Origin: DASXKD01 sp963734725
Lineage (GTDB): Bacteria > Actinomycetota > Actinomycetes > Streptosporangiales > Streptosporangiaceae
Assembly (NCBI GenBank): GCA_963734725.1
Contig: CAVTIX010000005.1
Location: 1-27,256 of the forward strand
DNA: 27,256 nt
Direction of reading: 5' to 3'
Below are positions 1 through 7,826 of this stretch, in pieces. Made by a program: the position numbers and the translations under genes. The notes beneath the pieces are model-generated. The model was not told the origin of the DNA. It was given only the letters and a program-made list of their open reading frames with translations, and made no database searches. The stretch's first letter is position 1. Each line of letters opens with the position of its first letter.

Positions 1-300
1 TCGCAGCGGTCGCAGGGGGCATCGGCGCGCTCGGCGGCGGCCCCGATGTCGTTGTAGGCGTCGATGATCAGCGCCGTGAGCAGGTCGTCACGGCTCGGGA
101 AGTAGCGGTAGATGGCCGAGGACACCATGCCGATCTCACGGGCGACGGCGCGCAGCGACAGCGCCGGTGCCCCCGAATTCGGTCACCTCCAGGCGCGCTT
201 CGTGCTCGATCTCCTGGACCAGCTCAGCCCGGAGCCGGGCGCGCCGGTTGTCGGAGTCACGCCCGCCAGTCTGCCAGAAACACCGCCCAAATGTGAGCAC
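1..300 (-). pseudogene. TetR-family regulator, N-terminal part, apparent frameshift
   Basis: Reading leftward, the sequence encodes a typical TetR helix-turn-helix: residues equivalent to LSLRAVAREIGM, then SSAIYRYFPSRDDLLTALI, then an acidic helix running off the window edge. The preceding helix (RRARLRAELVQEIEHEARLEVTEFG) is in a different frame. The two join if one base is removed from the C5 run at 170-174 (G5 on the coding strand), so the gene carries an apparent one-base insertion. The C-terminal ligand-binding domain lies outside the window. The start is uncertain; a GTG at 298-300 is in frame. The gene diverges from an MMPL exporter, the usual arrangement for a TetR repressor controlling its neighbour, but that link is inferred. 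The frameshift may be real or a homopolymer sequencing error. Confidence 0.75.
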
Positions 301-360
301 TGCTCTTGACGCCAGTCCGCGACAAGTAGACGATGCTCATATCGAGAGCGTCGCTCATAT
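295..360. promoter_or_regulatory. Candidate operator region between tetR and the MMPL gene
   Basis: The divergent spacer contains an 11-bp palindrome, GAGCACTGCTC (295-305), overlapping the proposed tetR start. It also holds two direct copies of GCTCATAT (335-342 and 353-360), 18 bp apart. Palindromes of this kind in a tetR/exporter spacer are commonly the repressor's own binding site. That is inference from position; no consensus was matched. Confidence 0.35.
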
Positions 361-484
361 TCAGTGCACCGCTCACGCCGAGGGGAGCGGCCGTGGTCCC
401 GCACCGGGGTGCGCACCAAGTGAACGCCCCAGCCGGACGCCCGCCGACCGCGCCGCACCAACGAGCCACTGCCCAGGAGACGCT

Positions 485-2738
485 ATGACGACGCCCGTTG
501 CCCCCCACTCCTCTGCCGCACCCAGCCCGATCGGCAACCCGCCCCGCCGGGTGCCCTCCCGCGGCGTGACCGGACGCCTTGCCGCCCTCAGCGCCCGGCG
601 GCCGCGCCGGACGCTGGTTGCCTGGGGGCTGCTCGTCGTGGTGTCCCTCGGCCTGGCCGCCACCTCTCTTCACGGCCTGACGAGCACCGCCCACGTCGTC
701 GGCGCCACCCCGTCCAGCCGGGCCGAGGCCCTCTACGAGCGGGCGACGGGCGGTGGCAGCCGCCAGGCAGCCGACCGACGTCATCGTCATCAGCTCGAAG
801 ACCGCCACTGCCGACAGCATGGCCTTCCGGTCGGTCGTCGCCAGCCTCGACACCCAGCTGCGCTCCGACCCCGGCATCAGCAACGTCCGGGCCGATCTGA
901 GCCCCGGCAGCCCGCTCGTCGCGGCCGGGGGTCACGCCGCCCTTATCGAGCTGCGGGCGGCGACTGATTCGGACATCAAGCCGGTCGTCGCCACCGCGCA
1001 AGCCGCCAACGGCACGCGCGGCTTCGCCGTCGCAGTCACGGGGGATCACACCGTCGGAAACGACTTCACCACGCTGTCCTCGAGCGACCTGCGCCGCGGC
1101 GAGGTCAACTTCGGGCTGCCGATCGCCATCGTCGTCTTGATGCTCGTGTTCGGCGCTGTGGTCGCCGGGCTCATGCCGGTCCTCATGGCCCTGCTGTCGA
1201 TCATCGTCGGTCTCGGGATCGCTACCATCGTCGCCCAGGAGTTCAGCCTCTCGGTCTTCATCGTCAACATGATGACCGGCATGGGCCTCGCCCTCGGGAT
1301 CGACTACTCCCTGCTCGTTATCTCCCGCTTCCGGGAGGAACGCGCCAGGGGGCTTGAGAAGAACGCCGCCATCGCCACGACCGGGGCGACCGCCAGCCGG
1401 GCCGTGCTCTTCAGCGGGACGACGTTCGTGATCGCGCTGCTCGGGCTGTTCCTCGTGCCGACCAACGTCCTGCGCAGCCTCGCCGCAGGCGCCGTGATCG
1501 TCGGCGTCGTGTCGGTCGCCGCCGCGCTAACCCTGCTCCCCGCCATGCTCAGCCTCACCGGCGACCGCATCAACGCCCTGCGGATCCCGCTCGTCGGCTC
1601 CAACCTGGGCCGCGCCGACGCCGCCGAGGGCCGCATGTGGCGGTCGGTGATCGCCAGGGTCATCCGCGGGCCGGTCCCCAGCCTGGTCGTCGCCGGCGGT
1701 TTCATGCTCCTCGCGGCGGTCCCGGTGCTCGGCCTGCACGTCGGCCAGAGCGGCGTCGCCACCCTCCCCGGCACCGTGCCGTCCAAACAGGGCTACCTCG
1801 CCGTCGCCAGCTACTTCCCCCGCCAAGACCCCTACCCGGTCGAGATCGTCACCGCCGGGAGCAGTCCCACCGACCGCAGGGACCTGGCCAAGCTGCAGGC
1901 GGCCCTGGCCGCCGATCCCCGCTTCGGGCACGGCCCGATACAGGCCTCGCCCGACGGCAACGTGCTGGCCCTGACCGTCCCCATCCGAGGTGATGCCGTC
2001 TCCAGCCGCGACGTCGCCGCCGTGACCGGCCTGCGCCACCACCTCATCCCGTCCGCCTTCGCCGGCTCACCCACGAAGGTCTACGTCGGCGGGAAGACCG
2101 CCGAGACCGCCGACTACTTCCGCGCCGTCGGTGCACCGACCCCCTACGTGCTGGTCTTCGTGCTCGGCCTCAGCTTCCTGCTCCTCATGCTCGCCTTCCG
2201 GTCCCTAGTCGTCGCCGCCTTGTCGATCCTGCTCAACCTGCTGTCGGTCGCCGCCGCCTACGGGCTCCTGACCCTGGTGTTCCTCCACGGGATCGGTGCG
2301 AGCTTCTTCGGGTTCCAGCAAGTGACCGCCATCGACGCCTGGGTACCCCTGTTCCTCTTCTCGGTCCTCTTCGCCCTCTCCATGGACTACCAGGTGTTCC
2401 TCATGAGCCGCATCAAGGAGCGCTACGACCAGACAGGGTCCACCCGCGAAGCCGTCACCGGCGGGGTCGCCACCACCGCCAGGATCATCACCGGAGCCGC
2501 CCTCATCATCGTCGTCGTCTTCAGCGGCTTCGCCCGAGGGCAACTCGTCATGTTCCAGCAGATGGGCTTCGGCGTCGCCGTCGCCCTGCTCCTCGATGCC
2601 ACCCTCGTCCGCATCGTCATCCTCCCCAGCGCGCTCAGCCTTCTCGACCAGCGCAGCTGGTACCTGCCCCGATGGCTCCAGCGACTGCCCCACCTCGACA
2701 TCGAGGCACCCGACGCTCAGCCCACCCTCGGCTCGTGA
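485..2738 (+). pseudogene. MMPL-family (RND) membrane transporter, apparent frameshift near 745-772
   Basis: This encodes an RND/MMPL exporter of about 750 residues, close to the family's usual length. The first frame starts at ATG 485 and gives a basic N-terminus, a membrane helix (LVAWGLLVVVSLGLAATSL) and the start of the first extracytoplasmic domain (SRAEALYERATGG). The rest is in another frame, open from GTG 753: QPTDVIVISSK, a helix bundle, the Asp-Tyr pair GIDYSLL near 1300, the second large loop, and a second bundle with SMDYQVF near 2385. These Asp-Tyr motifs are the proton-relay sites known for MmpL proteins. The shift fits one extra base between about 745 and 772. The substrate cannot be told; lipids and drugs are both known for the family. 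The divergent TetR gene suggests inducible export. The 753-2738 piece alone would lack the first membrane helix. Confidence 0.85.
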
Positions 2739-2750
2739 CCGCCGGTCACG
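2734..2750 (+). terminator. Hairpin overlapping the MMPL stop codon
   Basis: A perfect inverted repeat, CGTGACCG and CGGTCACG around a single C, overlaps the TGA stop (2736-2738). There is no T-run, as usual for high-GC actinomycetes. It may act as a terminator or stabilise the 3' end. Confidence 0.4.
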
Positions 2751-3303
2751 GGGCAGGCCAGCGCCGGGGCTACAGCCACCCCAGTCCGCAAAGTGTGCGA
2801 CTGTAGTACCAAAGATCGTCTAGGACGCCCAGGCAGGCCCAAGCGAAAAGCGCAGAATAACTGTTCGGCGCGGCACCGGCTGCACGTCGGCCGACCGAGA
2901 CTGGCGCGCCGAACGGCTACGCGCGCGGGTTGCTCGCGGCGGCTCGATCACACTTCGTGGTATCGCCCCAGGTGAAGAGGCCGGAGAGGCAAAGGTTGCG
3001 GGCGGGACCGACCTGTTGGGCTTCATCTACCCGACCTTGCCAGACCTCACGTGATGGCACAGCGGCGCACGGACAGGTTGTACCCGCAGTAGCATCCCGC
3101 CGGTTCGCGGCCGGCAGGTCTGACGTGGATGCGGCGAGCTGATTCAGCCTTCCCCGCCGAAGCGCGCAGAGCGACCCGATCTGAGCGCCTCGACTGATGG
3201 GTGCCGAGGAGCCGCCAGCCGATCAGGCGGTGATCTGTGCGGGCGACGGCCAGGCCTGCCGGGTGAACCGGTTCCGTTCATCCCGGGTTGGTCTGCTGGC
3301 GGG
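2751..3303. other. Gene-poor spacer, no convincing gene
   Basis: None of the six frames shows the third-position G/C bias of the neighbouring genes. One plus-strand frame is open from about 2824 to 3055 and ends with a protein-like stretch (GGTDLLGFIYPTLPDLT), but it has no usable start codon. It could be a decayed gene remnant or chance. Confidence 0.4.
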
Positions 3304-3525
3304 CTAGACAAGCGTCTTCTCCCGGTCAGCGGCCTTACCGCGCGGAGCGCGAATGTACACCCCGTTCAGCCAGCGTCCCACCCGAATCACAGTGCCAGTT
3401 GCCTCAGCTGTCAGCGTGTGGTTCTTCTCCTCACCATGGATGGCCATGCTCACCATGCCGACGATTCCAGCGAATGCCCCAGCAGCGAGCACGCCGATGA
3501 CTGCGAGTGCGATCTGGGCGGCCAT
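3304..3525 (-). CDS. Small single-pass membrane protein, unknown function
   Basis: This is a 73-residue protein with an N-terminal hydrophobic helix (about residues 4-28, rich in Ala, Gly, Val and Ile), a polar middle (HGEEKNHTLTAEATGTVIRVG) and a basic tail. An AAGGGG ribosome site lies six bases before the ATG, which supports translation from this start. The residue order (one helix, then a short beta-like cytoplasmic or extracytoplasmic segment) is that of a small membrane protein, but I do not recognise the family. It stands alone in a gene-poor region, on the opposite strand to the MMPL gene. An AT-richer stretch lies further upstream. No function is proposed. Confidence 0.6.
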   Translation of the reverse strand: MAAQIALAVIGVLAAGAFAGIVGMVSMAIHGEEKNHTLTAEATGTVIRVGRWLNGVYIRAPRGKAADREKTLV

Positions 3526-4553
3526 GTATCCCCTTACCTGGACAGCTGTTCTCCCGTACGGAGGCCCCGATCGTTATGGCAAATACACTCACCCTCGAAA
3601 TCTTCGGTCTGGTCCGCCGGGTCACGGCCGCGCATTCTGCCCGCTCCCATGCCTTCATCGTCAGCCGCGCCGGAGGCAACCCCCAGAGCCGAACGGCCCG
3701 GCTGAAGACAGTCGAAAGACCCGGAACAGCAACCCAGGCGGTCCGCCCTGATGCAGAGGGCCAGCCTGCACCTATAACGTGGAGGTAGCGGCGGCGGCCA
3801 TCAGCCGGCGGAGCTAATGCCGTCCCGAACTGGCTGATCTGAGCCCGACACCGCATGCGTACCCAAGATCGCAATCCCACAAATAATCGTTCTGCTTGCC
3901 GTGATAACGAAATGACGCAGTCGAGTAGGCGGTCCTCGCTGCCATGGAGCTTCGATCGAATATGCCAATTAACGCATGAGAATGCATTTGGGAAACGCCC
4001 GCTATCCGGCATATCATGCAATCCGGATGTTTCGGGGCCATCACGCGGGGGAGTGGTGCCGCGGCCAGGCCCGCTGAACCGCGCCTCGCTCGTGCGGCCG
4101 ACGGTTCCAGTACCGGGCCTCAGCGAGGAGCCCGGGTCGGGCCCGAATACCGGGATCGGCGCCCCCCGGCCTGATGCCCGGGGCGGTCGGGTAGCCGTCG
4201 GGAAAGCCCAGCACCCGCTGCGCCTGCCACAGATCCGTGACCGCCGAATGGCCAGAGCCGCCGCCCAGGTCCGACCGCGCCCAGCATGCCTATTCCCGGC
4301 CACGCCAGCCGGATGCCAGCGACGCCGAGGAGGTGTCCGTCCGTCGGCGGTCTTGGCCTGGCCAGGAAGGGTGGTCGCCAACTTGGCCTCTGCTGCCAGC
4401 AGCGCCAGCCCCAGCCGGCACGGCCACGGCAGGGCGGCCGCCGACTGGATCGGCATGGGAACTGGCGAGACAGACCGGCCTGGCCGCCGCCAACGCCCGG
4501 CCGGCGCAGGGCGGATCCCAGGACCGGCTCCCAGAAATCGCCGCCCTGAGCTG
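3526..4553. other. About 1 kb without a supportable gene
   Basis: Open frames exist on both strands, including a long one on the minus strand (3431-4588). They encode low-complexity Arg/Pro/Gly-rich sequence without domains and overlap each other in several frames, as expected of GC-rich noncoding DNA. The patch at about 3870-4030 is clearly more AT-rich than the rest of the window, which suggests either promoter-like DNA or a horizontally acquired remnant. It lies on the 3' side of tRNA-His, a common integration position, but I found no duplicated tRNA end. Confidence 0.45.
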
Positions 4554-4587
4554 CCAAAACCAGACAGTCCGCTCCCAAAATCGGACA
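4554..4587. repeat. Two 13-bp direct repeats, 21 bp apart
   Basis: CCAAAACCAGACA (4554-4566) and CCAAAATCGGACA (4575-4587) differ at two positions and start 21 bp apart, two helical turns. They stand out by base composition from the GC-rich surroundings. They could be paired half-sites for a DNA-binding protein; no regulator or gene can be assigned. Confidence 0.45.
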
Positions 4588-4602
4588 TTGATCATGCCGA
4601 GC

Positions 4603-4630
4603 GGCCTGGTCCGTACTCGGCGGCCAGGCC
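4603..4630 (-). terminator. Hairpin downstream of tRNA-His
   Basis: The arms GGCCTGG (4603-4609) and CCAGGCC (4624-4630) form a perfect 7-bp stem with a 14-base loop, about 20 bases beyond the tRNA 3' end. This is the position expected for its terminator. Confidence 0.45.
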
Positions 4631-4648
4631 TCTGACCTGCGGTTTCAG

Positions 4649-4726
4649 TGGGGTGGGCGAGGGGACTCGAACCCCCGGCCCCCAGGACCACAACCTGGTG
4701 CTCTAACCAACTGAGCTACGCCCACC
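4649..4726 (-). tRNA. tRNA-His (anticodon GTG)
   Basis: Read on the minus strand, the gene folds as a full cloverleaf. The acceptor arm is GTGGGCG pairing with CGCCCAC, the D-arm is GCTCAGTTGGTTAGAGC, the anticodon loop TTGTGGT carries GTG, and the T-arm contains GGTTCGAGTCC. It has the histidine identity features: an extra encoded G at position -1 (4726) opposite C73 (4652), and CCA is encoded (4649-4651). It lies just downstream of orn on the same strand. Confidence 0.97.
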
Positions 4727-4766
4727 ATCGCCGTTTGGCTGGATGAAGCATAGCGGCGCCGGGCCG

Positions 4767-5447
4767 CTACGCCGAACCAGCCTGCTGTGCGGCGCCGGAG
4801 CGGCCTGGCGCGGCATTGTCACCGGCGGGTACGTCGCCGGCTTGCGGCGCGCTCGCACCCCCGTAACGTGCGGCGATCTGCCGGGCGGTGAGTGAGTCCG
4901 GGCCGGGCGGTGGCACGAACACCGTGTCACGGTAATAGCGCAGTTCTTGGATGCTCTCGGTGATGTCGGCCAGGGCCCGGTGCCCGCCACGCTTGGGCGG
5001 GCTGGCGAAGTACGCTCGCGGGTACCAGCGCCGGGCAAGCTCCTTGATGCTTGACACATCCACCATCCGGTAGTGCAGGAACGCGTCGAGTTCCGGCATG
5101 TCGCGGGCGATGAACACCCGGTCGGTGGCGATGGAGTTCCCGGCCAGTGGGACCCGGCGCGGCTCGGAAATGTGCTTGCGCACATAGCCGAGCACCTGCT
5201 CCTGCGCCTCCGCAAGGGTGACGCCCGCGGCCAGTTCGTTGAGCAGCCCGGAGGCAGTATGCATCTCTCGCACGACGTCTTCCATCTGGTCCAGCGCCTC
5301 GGGCGGCGGCTTGATGACCAGGTCAATACCCTTGTCCAGCACGTCGAGCGAGCCGTCGGTAACCAGGCAGGCGATCTCGATCAGGGCATCCCGCTTCAGG
5401 TCGAGCCCTGTCATTTCACAGTCGATCCATACCAGCCGGTCCGTCAT
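4767..5447 (-). CDS. orn: Oligoribonuclease
   Basis: This is a DEDDh 3'-5' exoribonuclease that finishes RNA decay by cutting 2-5-nt oligonucleotides (and pGpG in c-di-GMP users) to mononucleotides in the cytoplasm. All catalytic positions are visible in the 226-residue product: Asp9 and Glu11 in WIDCEMTGLD, Asp109 in GNSIATDRVF, and His156 and Asp161 in GGHRALADI. The motif WYPRAYFASPPK is also typical of Orn. The catalytic core ends near residue 185; an Ala/Gly/Pro-rich tail of about 40 residues follows, as in many actinomycete Orn proteins. The start ATG 5447 gives the canonical N-terminus MTDRLVWIDCEMTGLD. tRNA-His follows on the same strand after 40 bases and may be co-transcribed or have its own promoter. 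Confidence 0.96.
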   Translation of the reverse strand: MTDRLVWIDCEMTGLDLKRDALIEIACLVTDGSLDVLDKGIDLVIKPPPEALDQMEDVVREMHTASGLLNELAAGVTLAEAQEQVLGYVRKHISEPRRVPLAGNSIATDRVFIARDMPELDAFLHYRMVDVSSIKELARRWYPRAYFASPPKRGGHRALADITESIQELRYYRDTVFVPPPGPDSLTARQIAARYGGASAPQAGDVPAGDNAAPGRSGAAQQAGSA

Positions 5448-5459
5448 CCCCCCAGCTTA

Positions 5460-5512
5460 GGGCGTGTCCAGCAGATCCATGTCGCAGCAAGTGGAGATCT
5501 GCGGGCATGCCC
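5460..5512. repeat. Imperfect 53-bp inverted repeat upstream of orn
   Basis: The inner arms GCAGATC (5471-5477) and GATCTGC (5496-5502) are perfect. The outer arms GGGCGTG and CATGCCC (5460-5466 and 5506-5512) pair with one mismatch. It lies between the oxidase gene's 3' end and the orn start, so it may terminate the former, sit in the latter's leader, or be a short mobile-element remnant. Confidence 0.4.
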
Positions 5513-5571
5513 TGGGCGCTGTGTCGGGGTATCGGGCCTGAGAGCGCCTCGCGCCCGTTTCGGGGCGATCG

Positions 5572-6264
5572 TTACTTCCGCCATGACGACCGACTGGCGG
5601 CGGCTCGCCCGGCCCGCAGCCGGATGTGATCCGGGGTGACCGTGCCAGGCCGCAGCGCCGGATCGGGCGCCGGCTCGCCGAAGCTTACGGTCGTGGGGAC
5701 GACGCCGGCCCAGACCGGCAACTCCAGATCTTCTGGCTCGTCACCGGGCGGGCCGGTGCGGACCTTGACCGAGGCTTCAGTGAGCGGGATGGCGAGCACC
5801 GAGGTCGCGGCGAGTTCTTTGCGAGTCGGCGCCCGCACGGCATCCCACCGGCCCGGGATCAGTTGCTCGGTGACGGCACGCAAGCCTGCGAGGCGTTCGT
5901 CCTGGCCGGTGACGATCCGCGCGGCGCCGAACACCACGGCGCAGCGGTAGTTGACCGAGTGGCTGAACACCGACCTGGCGCAGACCAGCCCGTCGAGGTG
6001 GGTGACCGTGACGCAGACCTCCTGCCCGTCGGCGGCGTGCAGGCTCCGGTTGGCGGAGGAACCGTGCAGGTACAGGGTGTCGCCGATGCGGCCGTAGGCG
6101 GTGGGCAGGACGAGCGGCGCGCCGTTCACGACTACCCCGAGATGGCAGATCATTCCGGCGTCGAGGACGGCGAGCAGGTCGGCGTGCTCGGTCTTGCCCC
6201 GTTCGGCGTGCCGGCGCAGGCGGGTGCGCTCGGTCGCGGACAGGGCCTCGCGCTGCGTGCTCAT
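5572..6264 (-). CDS. Pyridoxamine 5'-phosphate oxidase-fold flavin-binding protein
   Basis: The 230-residue product has the split-barrel flavin-binding fold of the FMN-binding/PNPOx-like group. After a polar N-terminal helix comes a strand and turn typical of these proteins (MICHLGVVVNGAPLVLPTAY), then DTLYLHGSSANRSL, then VCVTVTHLDGLVCARSVFSHSVNYRCAVVFG, the FMN-contacting part. This subgroup usually binds FMN or F420 and often has an unknown small-molecule substrate; it is not the canonical PdxH. It is transcribed divergently from a MocR-type regulator (6332-7744) across a 67-bp spacer holding a perfect inverted repeat. Such MocR/PNPOx-like pairs are common in actinomycetes, so regulation by that neighbour is likely. 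The exact reaction is unknown. Confidence 0.85.
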   Translation of the reverse strand: MSTQREALSATERTRLRRHAERGKTEHADLLAVLDAGMICHLGVVVNGAPLVLPTAYGRIGDTLYLHGSSANRSLHAADGQEVCVTVTHLDGLVCARSVFSHSVNYRCAVVFGAARIVTGQDERLAGLRAVTEQLIPGRWDAVRAPTRKELAATSVLAIPLTEASVKVRTGPPGDEPEDLELPVWAGVVPTTVSFGEPAPDPALRPGTVTPDHIRLRAGRAAASRSSWRK

Positions 6265-6281
6265 AGCGTTAGGGTAGCGGC

Positions 6282-6309
6282 AAAGTGGCTATTCACTTAG
6301 AGCCACTTT
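6282..6309. promoter_or_regulatory. Perfect inverted-repeat operator candidate for the MocR regulator
   Basis: AAAGTGGCT (6282-6290) and AGCCACTTT (6301-6309) form exact 9-bp arms around a 10-bp spacer, so equivalent bases lie about two helical turns apart. It is centred in the divergent spacer and would block or activate both promoters. AGTGG-type half-sites are, from memory, reported for actinobacterial PdxR/MocR regulators; here the binding itself is inferred. Confidence 0.7.
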
Positions 6310-6331
6310 TCAGGATAAATTGAGGACCACT

Positions 6332-7744
6332 ATGGCCCGCCGCACGCTGGAACTGGCCCTCGTGACCGACCGGGACGACCCGGGCCCGCTGACGTCGCAG
6401 ATCGCCGGGCAACTTCGTGATGCCCTGGCGGACGGCCGCCTGGCCACCGGTGAGCGGCTCCCGTCCACCCGGATGCTCGCCGGTCTCCTGGGGGTGAGCC
6501 GGACCGTGGTCACCGGCGCCTACGCCCAGTTGTTCGCCGAGGGCTGGGTGGAGGGACGGCACGGCTCGGGCACTTACGTCGCGGACGGCGCGCCGGGGCG
6601 GCCCGGCGGCAGCGGCGCCGAGCCGGGCGCGCGCTGGGAGCCCGGCGCTGTGGCAGCGGACCGGGCACTCGCCCGGGCCGTGACCCCGCTGATCGACCTG
6701 CGGCCGGGTATCGCATGGACCGAGGGGATCGACCGCGCCGCGTGGCGCCGTGCCTGGCGCAGCGCCGGCGCGACCATGACCAGCGGTCTGCCGGATCCGC
6801 AGGGCAGCCCTGGCCTGCGCGCCGCCCTCACCGGCTACTTGCGGCGCAGCCGTGGCGTGCATTGTTCCCCTGGCCAGCTCGTGGTGACCCGCGGCGTCGC
6901 CGGGAGCCTTGGCCTGATCGCCGGCGCGTTGCTGCGGCCGGGGGACCGGGTCGGCGTGGAGGAACCGGGGTACCCGGCCGCCAGGGCGGTCTTCGCCGCG
7001 CATGGGCTCCGACTCGTGCCGTGCCCGGTGGACTCCGGCGGCCTGCGGGTGGACGCGCTGCCGGACGGGCTGCGGCTGGTCTACGTCACCCCGGCACACC
7101 AGTACCCGCTGGGCGGGCGGCTGTCCGTGCCCCGTCGGCGGGCGCTGACCTCGTGGGCACGGGCGACCGGCGCGCTCATCGTGGAAGACGACTACGACGG
7201 CGAGTTCCGCTACGATGTCGCGCCGCTGCCCGCCCTGTTCGGGCTGGATCCCGAGGTCGTGGTGTACCTGGGCACCGCGACGAAGATCCTCACCCCGGCC
7301 ATGCGGGTCGGTTGGCTGGCCGCCTCGCCCGGGCTGGCCGGGCGGCTGGCCGCGGCCGGCGGCACGCTGGGCGAGTACGCGTCCGGCCCGGCTCAGGACG
7401 CGCTGCTCAGCCTGATCGCCACCGGCGGCCTGGAGCGGCACATCCGGCGCATGCGACACGACTACGCCCGGCGCCGCACCGCGATGACCGCGGTGTTCGG
7501 CGGTGGGGCCGCCGGGCGACTGCTCGGCGACCAGGCCGGCATGCACATGGTGCTGGAAACCAGCGAGCCCGCCGCCAGGGTCGCCGCGGCCGCCGCGGAA
7601 CGCGGAGTAGCGGTGGCCACCCTGGACCGCTACTTCGGCGGCCCGGTGACCAGGAACGGCCTGGTCCTCGGGTACGGCGGCGCCCGGCGCCCCGACGTGG
7701 CCCGCGGCTGCGAGATCCTCGCCGGCGTCCTGACCGCCCGCTGA
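6332..7744 (+). CDS. MocR-type regulator (GntR winged helix fused to class I aminotransferase domain)
   Basis: This is a transcription factor of about 470 residues that senses pyridoxal phosphate or a PLP adduct. Residues about 15-80 are a GntR winged helix (LPSTRMLAGLLGVSRTVVTGAYAQL, then GSGTYVADG). The rest is a fold-type I aminotransferase domain: the EEPGYPAARAVFAAHG segment, VYVTPAHQYPLGGRL, the PLP-binding Asp in EDDYDGEFRYD, and the Schiff-base lysine in LGTATKILTPAMRVGWL. The lysine is kept, so PLP binding is expected. An in-frame TTG lies 12 bases earlier, but ATG 6332 has AGGA about nine bases upstream and gives the normal N-terminus. It probably controls the divergent oxidase gene and itself through the 6282-6309 repeat. 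Confidence 0.93.
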   Translation: MARRTLELALVTDRDDPGPLTSQIAGQLRDALADGRLATGERLPSTRMLAGLLGVSRTVVTGAYAQLFAEGWVEGRHGSGTYVADGAPGRPGGSGAEPGARWEPGAVAADRALARAVTPLIDLRPGIAWTEGIDRAAWRRAWRSAGATMTSGLPDPQGSPGLRAALTGYLRRSRGVHCSPGQLVVTRGVAGSLGLIAGALLRPGDRVGVEEPGYPAARAVFAAHGLRLVPCPVDSGGLRVDALPDGLRLVYVTPAHQYPLGGRLSVPRRRALTSWARATGALIVEDDYDGEFRYDVAPLPALFGLDPEVVVYLGTATKILTPAMRVGWLAASPGLAGRLAAAGGTLGEYASGPAQDALLSLIATGGLERHIRRMRHDYARRRTAMTAVFGGGAAGRLLGDQAGMHMVLETSEPAARVAAAAAERGVAVATLDRYFGGPVTRNGLVLGYGGARRPDVARGCEILAGVLTAR

Positions 7745-7826
7745 GCGGTGGCGGGCACGGCGTTCAGCGTGGATCATGCAAGGACACCGCGGGCGACAAC
7801 GCCCCGCGGCCTGGATGAGGAGCGGC

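Noticed and set aside
2824..3055. Open frame ending in GGTDLLGFIYPTLPDLT
   Set aside because: No start codon in frame, weak codon bias and no family recognised; kept only as a possible remnant.
3431..4588. 385-residue minus-strand frame
   Set aside because: Low-complexity Arg/Pro/Gly sequence without a domain, overlapping a better-supported small gene and lacking codon bias.
3855..4706. 283-residue plus-strand frame
   Set aside because: It runs into the tRNA-His gene, has no recognisable domain and shows composition typical of a shadow frame.
7776..7826. Upstream ATG for the APH-fold gene
   Set aside because: No ribosome site there, while ATG 7827 has GAGGAG and gives the natural N-terminus.
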